62,414 nucleotides of DNA from an uncultured Flavobacteriales bacterium. Its GTDB lineage: Bacteria; Bacteroidota; Bacteroidia; Flavobacteriales_D; Sanyastnellaceae. The notes under the pieces are model-generated. The model made no database searches. It was not told where the DNA came from and saw nothing but the letters and a program-made list of their open reading frames with translations. A program made the position numbers and the translations under genes. The stretch's first letter is position 1. Every line of letters begins with the position of its first letter. The stretch spans positions 1-62,414 of the forward strand of contig CAJQIB010000001.1 in NCBI GenBank assembly GCA_905478325.1. Direction: 5' to 3'. Shown here in pieces: positions 28,911 to 36,418 of the stretch.

Positions 28911-29624
28911 TCATTCCGAAATTTCATTGGGATTGAAGCTAAATAGCTGGGCTGGCTTGTGCATGACGCCCTTCTGCTTCTCGTTGAGTGGAACCACGTG
29001 TGGCATGCGCTTCACGTTCTTTCGGAAATTTCGCTTGTCGAATTTTTTATCCAAGACCAATTCATACAACGCCTGAAGCTGGCTCAACGTGAATTTCTTA
29101 GGAAGCAATTCGAAACTGATGTGATGACTTTCAAGTTGTTCACGCAATGCTTCAAATCCGGATGAAAGAATTTCGTTGTGGTCAAATGCAAGGGCAGGAA
29201 TATCATTCAAATCAACCCAATGCACACTTCCTGCAAATGATGCGGGTTTCGGAGAAAAATCTTGAAGGCTCACCAACCCAAAGTAAGCTACTGTGATGAC
29301 TCGTTGATCAGGAAGTGTCCTTAACGACTGAAGCCATGCCCGATCCTTGGCATCTTGAACCCGCGTCGGATCTCCAAAAGCATGAAATTGTTTCAGATAA
29401 ATGCCATTGAGTTGTGTCAATTCCAATAGAACACGTTTGGCCGCTTCAAGCAAGCCTTCGTTGATGAGAATCAGGTCGCCTGGAAGCTGTGGCTGGGATT
29501 TGATATCCAGACCCAGTCCGTTGTTTGGAAGCTGTTGGTTGATCAAAAGGACCTTCAAACCGTTGTCGTCATAACCAAAGATTACGCAATCAACGGAGAT
29601 GTGCAAAGCATCGTGTTCCATCAT
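28911..29624 (-). CDS. NrtR-family Nudix-like transcriptional regulator
   Basis: 237 aa from the ATG at 29624. This start is favoured over ATG 29639 because it is followed by a second Met and lies exactly four bases behind a TACTTTCG box. Residues ~1-140 form a Nudix fold (HISVDCVIFGYDDNGLKVLLI, LPGDLILINEG), but the Nudix box is degenerate: LLEAAKRVLLELTQLNGIY lacks the catalytic REXXEE glutamates. The C terminus is the winged helix of NrtR regulators (KKFTLSQLQALYELVLDK, FDKRNFRKNVKRM, KPAQLFSF). Relatives sense ADP-ribose or sugars such as arabinose (AraR of Bacteroides). As first gene of the starch operon it is the likely regulator of both divergent operons. Confidence 0.9.
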   Translation of the reverse strand: MMEHDALHISVDCVIFGYDDNGLKVLLINQQLPNNGLGLDIKSQPQLPGDLILINEGLLEAAKRVLLELTQLNGIYLKQFHAFGDPTRVQDAKDRAWLQSLRTLPDQRVITVAYFGLVSLQDFSPKPASFAGSVHWVDLNDIPALAFDHNEILSSGFEALREQLESHHISFELLPKKFTLSQLQALYELVLDKKFDKRNFRKNVKRMPHVVPLNEKQKGVMHKPAQLFSFNPNEISE

Positions 29625-29628
29625 AAAG

Positions 29629-29636
29629 CGAAAGTA
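29629..29636 (-). promoter_or_regulatory. -7 box TACTTTCG of the regulator/starch operon
   Basis: TACTTTCG, then CTTT, then the ATG at 29624. No TTTG-like -33 element is recognisable; the region 41-55 bases before the start holds the GTGTA-N5-TACAC inverted repeat instead, which would suit an activated promoter. Confidence 0.55.
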
Positions 29637-29664
29637 CATCTTTAGTTCTCAATTCGCTCGTTAT

Positions 29665-29679
29665 GTGTATTAATTACAC
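29665..29679. promoter_or_regulatory. Inverted repeat GTGTA-TTAAT-TACAC, candidate operator of the starch locus
   Basis: Perfect 5-bp arms around a 5-bp AT spacer, in the 133-bp region between the regulator and pfkA. Its centre (29672) is 48 bases from the predicted start of the regulator mRNA (29624) and 50 bases from the predicted start of the pfkA mRNA (29722). The placement upstream of both -33 regions suggests a dimeric activator serving both directions. The natural candidate is the adjacent NrtR-type protein; this link is inference. Confidence 0.6.
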
Positions 29680-29685
29680 TAAGTC

Positions 29686-29717
29686 TTGGATTCGGAATTA
29701 AACTCAACGTATATTCG
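29686..29717 (+). promoter_or_regulatory. Promoter of the pfkA-gapA-kinase-pgmB-GH65 operon
   Basis: TTG at 29686-29688, a 21-base spacer, and TATATTCG at 29710-29717. This gives a leader of about 51 bases before the pfkA ATG, unlike the leaderless genes of this window. Confidence 0.5.
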
Positions 29718-29772
29718 CCCGCCGTATCAACTGCTCAACAACTGTGCAGGCTATACAATAGGAACCGAGAGC

Positions 29773-30744
29773 ATGAAGAAAATTGCCGTTTTAACTTCAG
29801 GAGGCGATGCGCCTGGCATGAATGCTGCAATTCGAGCAGTCGTTCGAGCAGCTGTTTACCATGGATGTGAAGCTGTTGGGGTGTTTCAGGGGTATCAGGG
29901 ATTGATTCAAGGTGACTTCAAACGCTTGCATGTTCGATCTGTGGCTAAAATTCTTGGACGTGGAGGCACGATTTTGAAATCAGCGCGTTGTCAGGAGTTC
30001 AGAACGGAAGAGGGACGAAGGAAGGCGCACCAGCAACTTTTGGAGCACAATGTGGAGGCGCTTGTCGTCATTGGAGGCAATGGTACCTTCGAGGGGGCGA
30101 TGCATTTTTATAAAGAAACGGGATTTCCTGTCATTGGTTTGCCGGGAACGATAGACAACGATCTCTCTGGTTCGGACTTCACCATTGGTTTTGATACGGC
30201 AACCAACACGGTCGTTGAAGCCGTCGATAAAATTCGTGATACGGCAGACAGCCACAACCGGTTGTTTTTTGTAGAGGTGATGGGCCGTGACAGTGGATTT
30301 ATCGCGCTGCATGCAGGAATTGCAACCGGTGCAGTTGCTGTTATGACCCCGGAAACAGGTATTTCGATACAAGAGCTTGTCGATATTTTGGACCGAGGAC
30401 AAGCGTCGAACAAGACATCTTCGATTGTGATTGTGGCGGAAGGGCATCCTGAGGGTGGGGCCTATGACATCGCGAAAAAGGTGCATGAATTGGATCAACG
30501 CTATGATACGCGAATCACTGTTTTGGGGCATTTACAAAGAGGAGGGGAGCCGAGCTGCTTTGATCGTTTGCTGGCCTCCAAGTTGGGAGTTGCGGCTGTA
30601 GAAGGATTGCTTTCTGGAAAACGCAATGTCATGGCGGGCATCATCAATGATCAGTTGGTCTACTTTCCTTTTGAGGAAGTCATTGTAAACAAAACACAGG
30701 AATTAGAGGATGAGGTGCGGCTTGCTCGCATTCTGTCCATTTAA
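29773..30744 (+). CDS. pfkA: 6-phosphofructokinase (PfkA type) with GGNG variant
   Basis: 323 aa from the ATG at 29773, which begins with the family N terminus KKIAVLTSGGDAPGMNAAIR. Other signatures: GGTILKSARCQEF, the catalytic PGTIDNDLSGSDFTIGFDTA, DKIRDTADSHNRLFFVEVMGRDSG, and VLGHLQRGGEPSCFDR. It converts fructose 6-phosphate to the 1,6-bisphosphate. One key position differs: the normal GGDG loop (Asp103-Gly104 in E. coli numbering) reads GGNGTFEGA. The Gly that marks ATP over pyrophosphate use is kept, but the Mg-binding Asp is Asn. It is the first gene of the plus-strand operon; gapA follows after 27 bases. Confidence 0.95.
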   Translation: MKKIAVLTSGGDAPGMNAAIRAVVRAAVYHGCEAVGVFQGYQGLIQGDFKRLHVRSVAKILGRGGTILKSARCQEFRTEEGRRKAHQQLLEHNVEALVVIGGNGTFEGAMHFYKETGFPVIGLPGTIDNDLSGSDFTIGFDTATNTVVEAVDKIRDTADSHNRLFFVEVMGRDSGFIALHAGIATGAVAVMTPETGISIQELVDILDRGQASNKTSSIVIVAEGHPEGGAYDIAKKVHELDQRYDTRITVLGHLQRGGEPSCFDRLLASKLGVAAVEGLLSGKRNVMAGIINDQLVYFPFEEVIVNKTQELEDEVRLARILSI

Positions 30745-30771
30745 GAAATTGAACGATTTATTGAAAAGATT

Positions 30772-31755
30772 ATGAAGAACATTGCAATCAACGGGTTTGG
30801 TAGAATTGGTCGCTTAGCGTTTCGACAATTGTTGGACCGTGAAGGTGTGCGTGTTGTCGGAATCAATGACTTGACCGATGTGAACACGTTAGCTCATTTG
30901 CTAAAATTTGATAGTGTTCATGGCCGTTTTGCAGGTGAAGTATCAGTCTCAGGAGGTCACCTTGTTGTGAACGGTGAAACGATTCACATTACCGCTGAGA
31001 GAAATCCTGCTGATTTGCCATGGAGCACATTAAAAGTTGATGTAGTCGTCGAATCCACAGGTGTTTTTGCAACCGCTGAAAAAGCGGGATTGCATTTGGA
31101 AGCAGGCGCTGGCAAGGTGGTCATCAGTGCACCGGCCAAGGGAGATTTGAAGACCGTTGTTTTGGGGGTCAATGACCACATCTTAACTGCGGATGATCGC
31201 ATCGTATCCAACGCTTCCTGCACAACGAATTGCTTGGCTCCAATGGCCAAGGTTCTTGATGATTTATATGGAATTGACCACGGCTTTATCACGACGATTC
31301 ACGCGTATACGGCTGACCAACGTTTGCAAGATGCGCCACACAGTGATTTGCGTCGCGCTCGTGCTGCTGCCTTGAGCATGATCCCTACATCAACAGGAGC
31401 AGCGAAGGCTGTGGGATTGGTGTTGCCACAGTTGGCGGGTCGATTGGATGGCTTGGCCATTCGTGTACCGACTCCAACAGGGTCCGTGACAGATTTGACT
31501 GCAATTTTGAAAAAGCCCGCTACCGCGGCAGAGGTGAATGCTGCAATGAAGCACGCATCCCAGGGTGCTATGAAGGGAATCCTTGAATATTCTGAAGATC
31601 CTCTTGTATCTGTCGATATCGTTGGCAATGGTCACTCATGCATCTTTGATTCAGGCCTGACCTTGGCAACGGGAACGACTGTAAAGGTGTTCGGTTGGTA
31701 TGACAATGAGGCGGGTTATGCCGCTCGGGTTGCCGACTTGGTTGGACGCATTTGA
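30772..31755 (+). CDS. gapA: Glyceraldehyde-3-phosphate dehydrogenase, type I
   Basis: 327 aa, close to the usual ~333. The NAD-binding start INGFGRIGRLAFRQ, the catalytic motif NASCTTNCLAPMAKVL (Cys ~150), HAYTADQRLQDAPHSDLRRAR, PTSTGAAKAVGLVLP and the C-terminal WYDNEAGYAARVADL are all present. The enzyme oxidises glyceraldehyde 3-phosphate with phosphate. Lying between pfkA and sugar-phosphate genes of a starch locus, it may be a copy induced on carbohydrate, separate from a housekeeping copy elsewhere. Confidence 0.97.
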   Translation: MKNIAINGFGRIGRLAFRQLLDREGVRVVGINDLTDVNTLAHLLKFDSVHGRFAGEVSVSGGHLVVNGETIHITAERNPADLPWSTLKVDVVVESTGVFATAEKAGLHLEAGAGKVVISAPAKGDLKTVVLGVNDHILTADDRIVSNASCTTNCLAPMAKVLDDLYGIDHGFITTIHAYTADQRLQDAPHSDLRRARAAALSMIPTSTGAAKAVGLVLPQLAGRLDGLAIRVPTPTGSVTDLTAILKKPATAAEVNAAMKHASQGAMKGILEYSEDPLVSVDIVGNGHSCIFDSGLTLATGTTVKVFGWYDNEAGYAARVADLVGRI

Positions 31756-31804
31756 TTTTTAAAGAATTAGGGGAGGGCTAGATTTTATACCTGATACGAT
31801 TACG

Positions 31805-32674
31805 ATGAATATTCTCATAGCTGATAGTGGATCTACAAAGTGTGATTGGATGGCCATTGATGCCGCAGGTCAGGTTTTGGGGGAATTCAACACCATGGGG
31901 TTCAATCCTTACTTCCACGACGCGAACCTGGTCGCAAAGGTGATGATGGATACGCCAGAGGCTGTCGAGATGGCTTCTGACGTTGATCGCGTCTACTTTT
32001 ATGGCGCTGGCAGCAGTTCAGAGTCCTTGTGCGCTGTAATTCGCGACGGATTGGAGCGGGTTTTTCCGAATGCGACGGTGTTAGTGGGGCATGATTTGGA
32101 TGGAGCTGCTTACAGCACGTACGAGGGCGAACCTGCGATTACGTGTATAATTGGTACGGGATCCAACTCGTGTTTTTTCGACGGTGAAACAACGTCTGAA
32201 GTTGTTCCTGCCTTGGCTTATATCTTGGGTGATGAAGCCAGTGGTTCTTGGTTTGGAAAACGCTTACTCACGTCTCATTTTTACCACAAATTGGACCCAA
32301 TGGTCCAAGAGGACTTTGTGAAGACCTATGGGTTCTCAAAAGATGATATTGTAAATCGGGTGTACAAGGAGCCCAACGCCAATGTTTTCTTGGCCTCGTT
32401 TATGACGTTCATTGGTCGCCACCAGGATGTTCCTCAAATTATATCGCTTTTGGAAGAAGGTTTCCAGGCATTTGTTGACGCGCACATTAAGTGTTACGAC
32501 AATTACAAGGATGTGCCGGTTCACTTTGTAGGCTCAGTAGCCTATCATTTTCAACCTGTTCTGAGGCACGTGTGTGAGCGTGAAGGGATACGAGTAGGTC
32601 AGATCATCAAGCGTCCTATTGACGGGTTATCTTCCTACCACGTTCAGTATATCTTGTCAGAAAACCAAGCTTAA
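31805..32674 (+). CDS. BadF/BadG-family sugar kinase (N-acetylglucosamine kinase-like)
   Basis: 289 aa with the ASKHA nucleotide-binding elements in order: phosphate-1 ADSGSTKCDW, phosphate-2 CIIGTGSNSCFF, and adenosine motif VHFVGSVAYHF; LGDEASGSWFGKRLL is typical of the N-acetylglucosamine kinase-like branch. It should phosphorylate a hexose with ATP in the cytoplasm. In this operon it is the best candidate for phosphorylating the free glucose released by maltose phosphorolysis, since no glucokinase or ROK kinase is in the locus. Only 4 bases separate it from pgmB. Confidence 0.88.
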   Translation: MNILIADSGSTKCDWMAIDAAGQVLGEFNTMGFNPYFHDANLVAKVMMDTPEAVEMASDVDRVYFYGAGSSSESLCAVIRDGLERVFPNATVLVGHDLDGAAYSTYEGEPAITCIIGTGSNSCFFDGETTSEVVPALAYILGDEASGSWFGKRLLTSHFYHKLDPMVQEDFVKTYGFSKDDIVNRVYKEPNANVFLASFMTFIGRHQDVPQIISLLEEGFQAFVDAHIKCYDNYKDVPVHFVGSVAYHFQPVLRHVCEREGIRVGQIIKRPIDGLSSYHVQYILSENQA

Positions 32675-32678
32675 TCGC

Positions 32679-33338
32679 ATGACCTTCAAAGGATGCCTAT
32701 TTGATTTGGATGGAGTCATCGTTGACACAGCCTCGCATCATTTCGTGGCATGGAGAACGTTGGCAGATGAATTGGGCGTTCCGTTTGATGAGTCGGACAA
32801 CGAAAAACTCAAAGGGGTTTCGCGCGTAGATAGTCTGGAGTTCATTCTTCAGAAGGGAAACTTGGTATTGGATTCCAATACCAAGCTGAGGTTGATGGAG
32901 AAAAAGAATGCGCATTACCTCGGGCTAGCCGCACAAATTCAACCGTCAGATGCCTTGCCAGGAATCGTCGCCTTGATCGATGAACTGAAAGTATTGGGCG
33001 TAAAAATTGGTTTGGGCTCTTCTTCCAAGAATGCAGAGCAGATTCTCTCCAAGTTGGGTTTGCTCGATGCGTTTGACACCATCGTGGATGGAAACCATCT
33101 AACATTATCGAAGCCAGACCCTGAAGTTTTCTTGATGGGAGCCAATGCTTTGGGGCTTCTTCCTGAAGAATGCCTCGTTGTGGAGGATGCTTCAGCCGGC
33201 GTTCAGGCGGCAATTTCCGGAGGTTTTTGTGTTTTGGGTATTGGTCGAAAAGAAGAACTTGGACAGGCCGATGCGGTTGTTTCAGGTTTAGGTGACCTGA
33301 ATTGGTCTGAAATTCAGAACTTGCTCACTCACAAGTGA
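32679..33338 (+). CDS. pgmB: Beta-phosphoglucomutase
   Basis: 219 aa from the ATG at 32679. HAD-family motifs: FDLDGVIVDTASHHFVAWR (nucleophile and general acid Asp), GLGSSSKNAEQIL (Ser), LSKPDPEVFLMGA (Lys) and VVEDASAGVQAA (metal Asp). The cap segment LKGVSRVDSLEFIL is typical of beta-phosphoglucomutase rather than general HAD phosphatases. It converts beta-glucose 1-phosphate from maltose phosphorylase into glucose 6-phosphate. The GH65 gene follows after 13 bases. Confidence 0.94.
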   Translation: MTFKGCLFDLDGVIVDTASHHFVAWRTLADELGVPFDESDNEKLKGVSRVDSLEFILQKGNLVLDSNTKLRLMEKKNAHYLGLAAQIQPSDALPGIVALIDELKVLGVKIGLGSSSKNAEQILSKLGLLDAFDTIVDGNHLTLSKPDPEVFLMGANALGLLPEECLVVEDASAGVQAAISGGFCVLGIGRKEELGQADAVVSGLGDLNWSEIQNLLTHK

Positions 33339-33351
33339 TGCAGCTGAATTC

Positions 33352-35655
33352 ATGTCAAAATTGGTGAATGACCCGTGGTGTCTGATTGAATCGGAATGGA
33401 ATTCTGAATCAGTCCGTTCTTCCGAATCTCTATTTTCTATTGGCAATGGTCGGTTTGGACAACGGGCGAATTTCGAAGAGCACTATTCTGGTGATTCGCA
33501 TCAAGGGAGCTACTTAGCCGGTGTTTATTATCCGGATAAGACACGAGTAGGCTGGTGGAAAAATGGCTATCCCGAATATTTTGCCAAAGTTCTCAATGCG
33601 ACGAATTGGATTTCCATAGACCTCTACGTTGACGGAGAGCGCGTGGATTTAAACGCCGTGTATACCGTGCACCAGTTCCATCGGGAATTGGACATGCGCG
33701 AAGGAGTCTTGAAGCGAAAATTTGAGGTGACCCTTCAAAACCAGTGCACTATTGTCGTCGAGTCGGAACGCTTTTGTTCAATGCACAGTCCAGAAACAGC
33801 CGCCATACGGTATGCTGTGCGGGCCGTCTCAGGTGCTATGCACGTTGAGCTGCGTCCGGGTATTGATGCCGACGTCAAGAATGAAGACAGCAATTGGGAC
33901 GATGCGTTTTGGAAAATACGTTCAGTAGAATCCCAGGAAGACGGAAGTGCCGCGGTTCTCAATGAAACGGAAAAGACACACTTTGAAACGGCTGCTGCGA
34001 TGAGAAATCGTGTTCGCACCATCCATGAGAAGGGAGAAACGGCAGTCTTGCCGTCGTCCAACTCCACTTCAACTCATGCTGGCGTGGTCGCTTACAACGC
34101 GTCGTTAAAAGCGGGAGAGACGGTGGTGTTAGAGAAATTTGTTGGGATTGCAACGTCCCTTCATCACGTGCATGGCCAGGTCTTGGAAGCGGCAAAGGTC
34201 GCTGCCAAAGACGCCGAGGGGCGGACGTATGCGACATTGTTGGATGAACACAAAAAGGCGTGGATGTCCATCTGGAATCACGGAGATATCGTGATCGACG
34301 GTGATGTGGGTGCACAGCAAGCCATTCGATTCAATATTTTTCATTTGAATCAGACGTACCGTGGAGATGACGCCAGGCTGAATATTGGTCCCAAGGGCTT
34401 TACGGGTGAGAAGTATGGTGGTGCGAGTTATTGGGATACGGAAGCCTACTGCCTGCCCTTTTTCTTGGCAGGGCACGAGAAAGGTGTAGCCAAACAGCTG
34501 CTTTTGTATCGCTACCACCATTTGGATCGTGCCATAGAGAATGCCGAGAAATTAGGGTTTTCTTGTGGAGCGGCATTGTACCCGATGGTTACGATGAACG
34601 GCGAGGAATGTCACAATGAGTGGGAAATCACCTTTGAGGAAATCCACCGCAACGGAGCGATGGTATACGCTATTTGGAACTACATCAATTACACGGGAGA
34701 CCAAGCGTATATGGCCGAAGCTGGTTTTGCTGTGATTCTTGGAGTTGCACGGTTTTGGGCCCAACGTGTGCAATGGTCTGAGCCGAAGCAAGCATACGTG
34801 ATCTTAGGTGTTACTGGACCGAATGAATACGAGAACAACGTCAATAACAATTGGTATACCAATTATTTGGCGGCCTGGTGCTTGCAATATGCTGCTGATT
34901 CTGCAGCGGCCTTGATGCAGAATGAGCCCGAAGTATGGGGCAAACTATGTGCTGAATATCAAGTCAATCCAGCGGGTGAAGTCGCGCGTTGGAAGGCCGT
35001 TGCTTCCGCAATGTATCAGCCGCGATTGGATGGCTCCAGTGTCTTTTTGCAACAAGACGGTTTTATGGACAAGGAGCAGCTAACCGCATCAGATATCCCT
35101 GCAGAACACCGCCCGATCAACCAGCACTGGAGTTGGGACCGTATCCTGCGATCTGTGTTCATCAAGCAAGCGGATGTCCTGCAAGGAATGTACTTTTTTC
35201 AAGATGATTTTAATCAGGAAGTGCATGAGCAGAATTATGCATTTTATGAGCCGAAAACGGTTCACGAATCCAGTTTGTCGCCCTGTGTGCATGCCATTTT
35301 GGCTTCTAAGCTTGGAAAGAAGGACGAAGCGTATGCACATTATTTGCGCACGGCGCGTTTGGACTTGGATGACTACAACAAGGAGGTGTACCAAGGGTTG
35401 CACATTACCTCGATGGCCGGTACGTGGTTATCTGTCGTAGAAGGCTTCGGTGGGTTTCGTGTGCGCAACGGAGTTCCGGAATTCAAAGGAGCGTTGCCCG
35501 CAAAATGGAATGCGCTTCAATTTTCTATGCTTTTCCGAGGGCGTCAATTGGAAATCCGAATTGATTCGGACGGTACCATGGTCACCCTCATCGTTGGAGA
35601 GACCTTAGAGGTAATGATAGACGGCGAGCTGCAGCGACTGCAACCCGCCGATTGA
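33352..35655 (+). CDS. GH65 glycoside phosphorylase, probably maltose phosphorylase
   Basis: 767 aa, full length for GH65. The N-terminal beta-sandwich (FSIGNGRFGQRANFEE) is followed by the (alpha/alpha)6 barrel with GGASYWDTEAYCLPFFL, ECHNEWEITFEEIHRNGAM and the catalytic acid region GVTGPNEYENNVNNNWYTN (Glu ~492), then KQADVLQGMYFF and a C-terminal beta domain. The NNVNNNWYTN version of the catalytic segment fits maltose phosphorylases better than trehalose or kojibiose phosphorylases. The reaction is maltose plus phosphate to beta-glucose 1-phosphate plus glucose, in the cytoplasm. The upstream pgmB uses the first product and the BadF-type kinase could use the second. Confidence 0.92.
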   Translation: MSKLVNDPWCLIESEWNSESVRSSESLFSIGNGRFGQRANFEEHYSGDSHQGSYLAGVYYPDKTRVGWWKNGYPEYFAKVLNATNWISIDLYVDGERVDLNAVYTVHQFHRELDMREGVLKRKFEVTLQNQCTIVVESERFCSMHSPETAAIRYAVRAVSGAMHVELRPGIDADVKNEDSNWDDAFWKIRSVESQEDGSAAVLNETEKTHFETAAAMRNRVRTIHEKGETAVLPSSNSTSTHAGVVAYNASLKAGETVVLEKFVGIATSLHHVHGQVLEAAKVAAKDAEGRTYATLLDEHKKAWMSIWNHGDIVIDGDVGAQQAIRFNIFHLNQTYRGDDARLNIGPKGFTGEKYGGASYWDTEAYCLPFFLAGHEKGVAKQLLLYRYHHLDRAIENAEKLGFSCGAALYPMVTMNGEECHNEWEITFEEIHRNGAMVYAIWNYINYTGDQAYMAEAGFAVILGVARFWAQRVQWSEPKQAYVILGVTGPNEYENNVNNNWYTNYLAAWCLQYAADSAAALMQNEPEVWGKLCAEYQVNPAGEVARWKAVASAMYQPRLDGSSVFLQQDGFMDKEQLTASDIPAEHRPINQHWSWDRILRSVFIKQADVLQGMYFFQDDFNQEVHEQNYAFYEPKTVHESSLSPCVHAILASKLGKKDEAYAHYLRTARLDLDDYNKEVYQGLHITSMAGTWLSVVEGFGGFRVRNGVPEFKGALPAKWNALQFSMLFRGRQLEIRIDSDGTMVTLIVGETLEVMIDGELQRLQPAD

Positions 35656-35660
35656 TTCAT

Positions 35661-36335
35661 TCATTCTGGTTCGGAAAGCCCCCACATGCTATTGGAGGCT
35701 CCGGGGGTGCCGCCTAGAGTAAACGAGGCGCCCCATGAGCTAGCGCTTTCGTTGGGAAGTCCCGTGTCCATCCACTCGAGGCTTGGCCCCATTCCATCGG
35801 GAGCCGTCATCCAGCCATCGCTGTCCTCATAGATCACTTGGTCGGCGAGCGAACCATCCCATCTTCGAAGGGTTATGGTTTCTCCTGTGTTATTCAGGCT
35901 CTGTCCGCTATTCCACTCGCACCAAGGAACAGTGGGGGGCATCATGGTGAGAAGAGAATCCGCATTGCGAGCAATCACAAAGAAACCTTGTGCGGGGATG
36001 CTGTCTTGCTCTTCAAACGTTTTGGTGACTCCACTGTCCATGGACCAATTGAACAGTGACACAGCGTGTGTCTCAAGGTTGTGCAATTCCAGAAACTCCC
36101 AGTCACTGTCGTTTCCTTGAAGTGAGCTTGGGTTGTAATGAATCTCAGAAATTTGAATGCTTGCATGCACAGGCTCCACAACCGTGCAAGAATCGCCATA
36201 GTGTGTCAACAAAAGTAAAATGTCATACAAATTCACGGTCATGTCATTGTTGACATCCCCGACACAGTCATTTTGTCCAATCATTGAACTGGGCAAAGCG
36301 GTCAAAACGACGCCCAGTATTTTCCATCCTCTCAT
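35661..36335 (-). CDS. Secreted lamin-tail-domain protein with dockerin-like N-terminal module
   Basis: 224 aa. A signal peptide ends near SMIGQ. A single dockerin-like segment follows at once (CVGDVNNDMTVNLYDILLLL). The rest is a lamin-tail domain (IQISEIHYNPSSLQGNDS, WEFLELHNLETHAVSLFNW, IPAQGFFVIARN, ETITLRRWDGSLADQVIYED). No T9SS tail is seen. It is convergent with the GH65 gene, with 5 bases between stop codons. The lamin-tail domain also occurs in the CotH protein of the starch operon. Function unknown. Confidence 0.75.
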   Translation of the reverse strand: MRGWKILGVVLTALPSSMIGQNDCVGDVNNDMTVNLYDILLLLTHYGDSCTVVEPVHASIQISEIHYNPSSLQGNDSDWEFLELHNLETHAVSLFNWSMDSGVTKTFEEQDSIPAQGFFVIARNADSLLTMMPPTVPWCEWNSGQSLNNTGETITLRRWDGSLADQVIYEDSDGWMTAPDGMGPSLEWMDTGLPNESASSWGASFTLGGTPGASNSMWGLSEPE

Positions 36336-36418
36336 GCTTTTGGTATTAAATTATTACCTCAAAGCAACGGACGGAAAGGACTGGTCTACTGTAAAATAGA
36401 CAGGTGGGGTGGCCTGAT

